Positions 62,542-64,000 of a DNA stretch of 64,000 nt are shown here, piece by piece. This stretch comes from Luteimonas panaciterrae (GTDB lineage: Bacteria; Pseudomonadota; Gammaproteobacteria; Xanthomonadales; Xanthomonadaceae), in NCBI RefSeq assembly GCF_020511115.1, contig NZ_JAJAVH010000011.1, forward strand, positions 124,001 through 188,000, read 5' to 3'. Made by a program: the position numbers and the translations under genes. The notes below the pieces were generated by a model. It saw nothing but the letters and a program-made list of their open reading frames with translations, had not been told where the DNA came from and ran no database searches. Each line of letters begins with the position of its first letter. Positions within the stretch are counted from its first letter, which is position 1.

Positions 62542-64000
62542 TCATGCTTCTTCCGCTTCTTCCTTGTACGCGTCTACCGGGATGCAGGCGCACATGACGT
62601 TTTTGTCGCCGTAGACGTTATCCACGCGCGCCACCGGCGACCAATATTTCTGCAGCTTGAGCACCGGCAACGGGAAGGCGGCCAGTTCGCGCGGGTAGGC
62701 GTGGGTCCACTCGCTGCCCGCCACCATCGTGGCGGTGTGCGGCGCGTTGCGAAGCGGGTTGTCCTCGCGGTCGAGACGCCCATCCTCGATGGCGCGGATT
62801 TCCTCGCGGATCTCGATCATGGCGTCGATGAAGCGGTCGAGTTCGTGCAGGGATTCGGACTCGGTCGGTTCCACCATCAGCGTACCGGCCACGGGGAAGC
62901 TGAGCGTCGGCGCGTGGAAGCCGAAGTCGATCAGGCGCTTGGCGACGTCCTCGGCGCTGATGCCGGTGCTGTCCTTGAGTGGCCGCAGGTCGAGGATGCA
63001 CTCGTGCGCGACCAGGCCATTGCGACCGGTGTAGAGCGTCTTGTAATGCGGCGCGAGACGCTTGGCGATGTAGTTCGCGTTGAGCAAGGCCACCTGTGTT
63101 GCCTTGCGCAGGCCTGCGGTGCCCATCAGGGTGATGTACATCCAGCTGATCGGCAGGATCGAGGCGGAGCCGAAGCTGGCCGCGCTGACCATGCCGACGT
63201 CGCCTTCGCCGCCAAGGGTGCGCGGCAGGAACGGAGCGAGATGCGACTTCACCGCGCACGGGCCGACACCGGGGCCGCCACCGCCGTGCGGAATGCAGAA
63301 GGTCTTGTGCAGGTTGAGGTGCGAAACGTCCGACCCCCACTTGCCCGGCTTGGCGACGCCGACGAGGGCGTTCATGTTGGCGCCGTCGGTGTATACCTGA
63401 CCGCCGTGCTGGTGGACGATGTCGCAGATCGCGACGACGTCTTCCTCGAACACGCCATGCGTGGACGGGTAGGTGATCATCAGCGCGGCGAGTCGGTCGG
63501 AGTACTTCTCGGCCTTGGCGCGGATGTCGTCGAGGTCGACGTTGCCGTTGCTGTCGCACTTGGTCACGACCACGGTCATGCCACACATGTGCGCGGATGC
63601 CGGGTTGGTGCCATGCGCGGATTCGGGGATCAGGCAGACGTCGCGATGGTTTTCGCCGCGCGAGCGGTGATAGGCGCGAATGGCGAGCAGGCCGGCGAAT
63701 TCGCCTTGCGCGCCGGAGTTCGGCTGCAGGCTGACGGCATCGTAGCCGGTGCATTCGACCAGCATCGCTTCGAGTTCGTCGATGAGCTGCTTGTAACCTG
63801 CGGTCTGTTCGACCGGCGCGAGCGGATGGATGTTGGCGAACTCGGGCCAGGTCACCGGGATCATCTCGGCGGTGGCGTTGAGCTTCATGGTGCAGGAGCC
63901 GAGCGGGATCATGGTGCGATCCATCGCCAGGTCCTTGTCGGCGAGCTGGCGCATGTAGCGCAGCAGTTCGTGCTCGCTGTGATGGGTGTTGAAGACCGGG
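62542..64000 (-). CDS. gcvP: Glycine dehydrogenase (decarboxylating), C-terminal part
   Basis: P-protein of the glycine cleavage system, incomplete: about 486 C-terminal residues are in the window and the 5' end lies beyond the right edge. The PLP-binding Lys is in ‘[20 protein letters not shown]’, and ‘[12 protein letters not shown]’, ‘PNSGAQGE’ and ‘[13 protein letters not shown]’ are characteristic. It decarboxylates glycine, passing the aminomethyl group to GcvH lipoate. Partner genes are not in the window. Confidence 0.96.
   Translation of the reverse strand, partial: PVFNTHHSEHELLRYMRQLADKDLAMDRTMIPLGSCTMKLNATAEMIPVTWPEFANIHPLAPVEQTAGYKQLIDELEAMLVECTGYDAVSLQPNSGAQGEFAGLLAIRAYHRSRGENHRDVCLIPESAHGTNPASAHMCGMTVVVTKCDSNGNVDLDDIRAKAEKYSDRLAALMITYPSTHGVFEEDVVAICDIVHQHGGQVYTDGANMNALVGVAKPGKWGSDVSHLNLHKTFCIPHGGGGPGVGPCAVKSHLAPFLPRTLGGEGDVGMVSAASFGSASILPISWMYITLMGTAGLRKATQVALLNANYIAKRLAPHYKTLYTGRNGLVAHECILDLRPLKDSTGISAEDVAKRLIDFGFHAPTLSFPVAGTLMVEPTESESLHELDRFIDAMIEIREEIRAIEDGRLDREDNPLRNAPHTATMVAGSEWTHAYPRELAAFPLPVLKLQKYWSPVARVDNVYGDKNVMCACIPVDAYKEEAEEA

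Overview
The window is 64 kb of G+C-rich, gene-dense chromosome from a gammaproteobacterium, most likely of the Lysobacterales (Xanthomonadales). The evidence is the core blocks pyrG–kdsA–eno–ftsB–ispD–ispF–truD–surE–pcm–yqaA–nlpD, yhbY–rlmE–ftsH–folP and miaA–hfq–hflX–hflK–hflC–DUF2065–purA, together with REPIN-type repeats containing a 'TTCCYGCGAAAGCRGGAA' core that I associate with this order, paired M4 metalloproteases and an L1-like subclass B3 metallo-beta-lactamase. I see no tRNA, rRNA, CRISPR array, transposase or phage gene. The genus cannot be set from sequence reading alone.

Layout. 1–5 kb: start of a patatin-like phospholipase (cut by the left edge), 3-hydroxybutyrate dehydrogenase, a lipoprotein alkaline phosphatase, a dicarboxylate/amino-acid symporter and a GNAT acetyltransferase. 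5–9 kb: a secreted two-domain ABM protein with a divergent LysR regulator, lying between a broken copy and the intact copy of the 3' end of a NUDIX gene; then a B3 metallo-beta-lactamase. 9–16 kb: envelope and secreted functions (two NlpC/P60 hydrolases, SlyD, two M4 proteases). 16–23 kb: an oxidoreductase/gor/hutG/transporter run, then DUF1697 and parE on the other strand. 23–25 kb: three small exported proteins of unknown role. 25–49 kb: housekeeping (CTP, KDO, enolase, division, isoprenoid, tRNA/rRNA modification, repair of aged protein, envelope, FtsH and its HflKC partners, folate, Hfq), interrupted by a LuxR-type regulator, an Smr protein and an M15 peptidase gene broken by an in-frame stop. 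49–52 kb: lipoprotein, LysR regulator, purA.

52–55.5 kb holds the most distinctive locus: a two-gene class II lanthipeptide cluster. A 61-residue precursor with a mersacidin-like 'ENPAG' leader motif and a C-terminal Ser/Thr/Cys-rich core is followed by a hairpin/U-tract attenuator and a complete LanM synthetase. It is preceded by about 240 bp of roughly 45% G+C DNA carrying a near-consensus sigma-70 promoter. No LanT transporter/protease or immunity gene is present beside it.

55.5–64 kb: small exported and VOC proteins, a large exported CocE/NonD-type hydrolase, a LytS/LytTR-type two-component pair, a cupin protein, and the 3' two thirds or so of a window-truncated gcvP, which runs off the right edge.

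Most coordinates were checked against start and stop codons; where the longest open frame and the likely start differ, the chosen start is explained in the entry.
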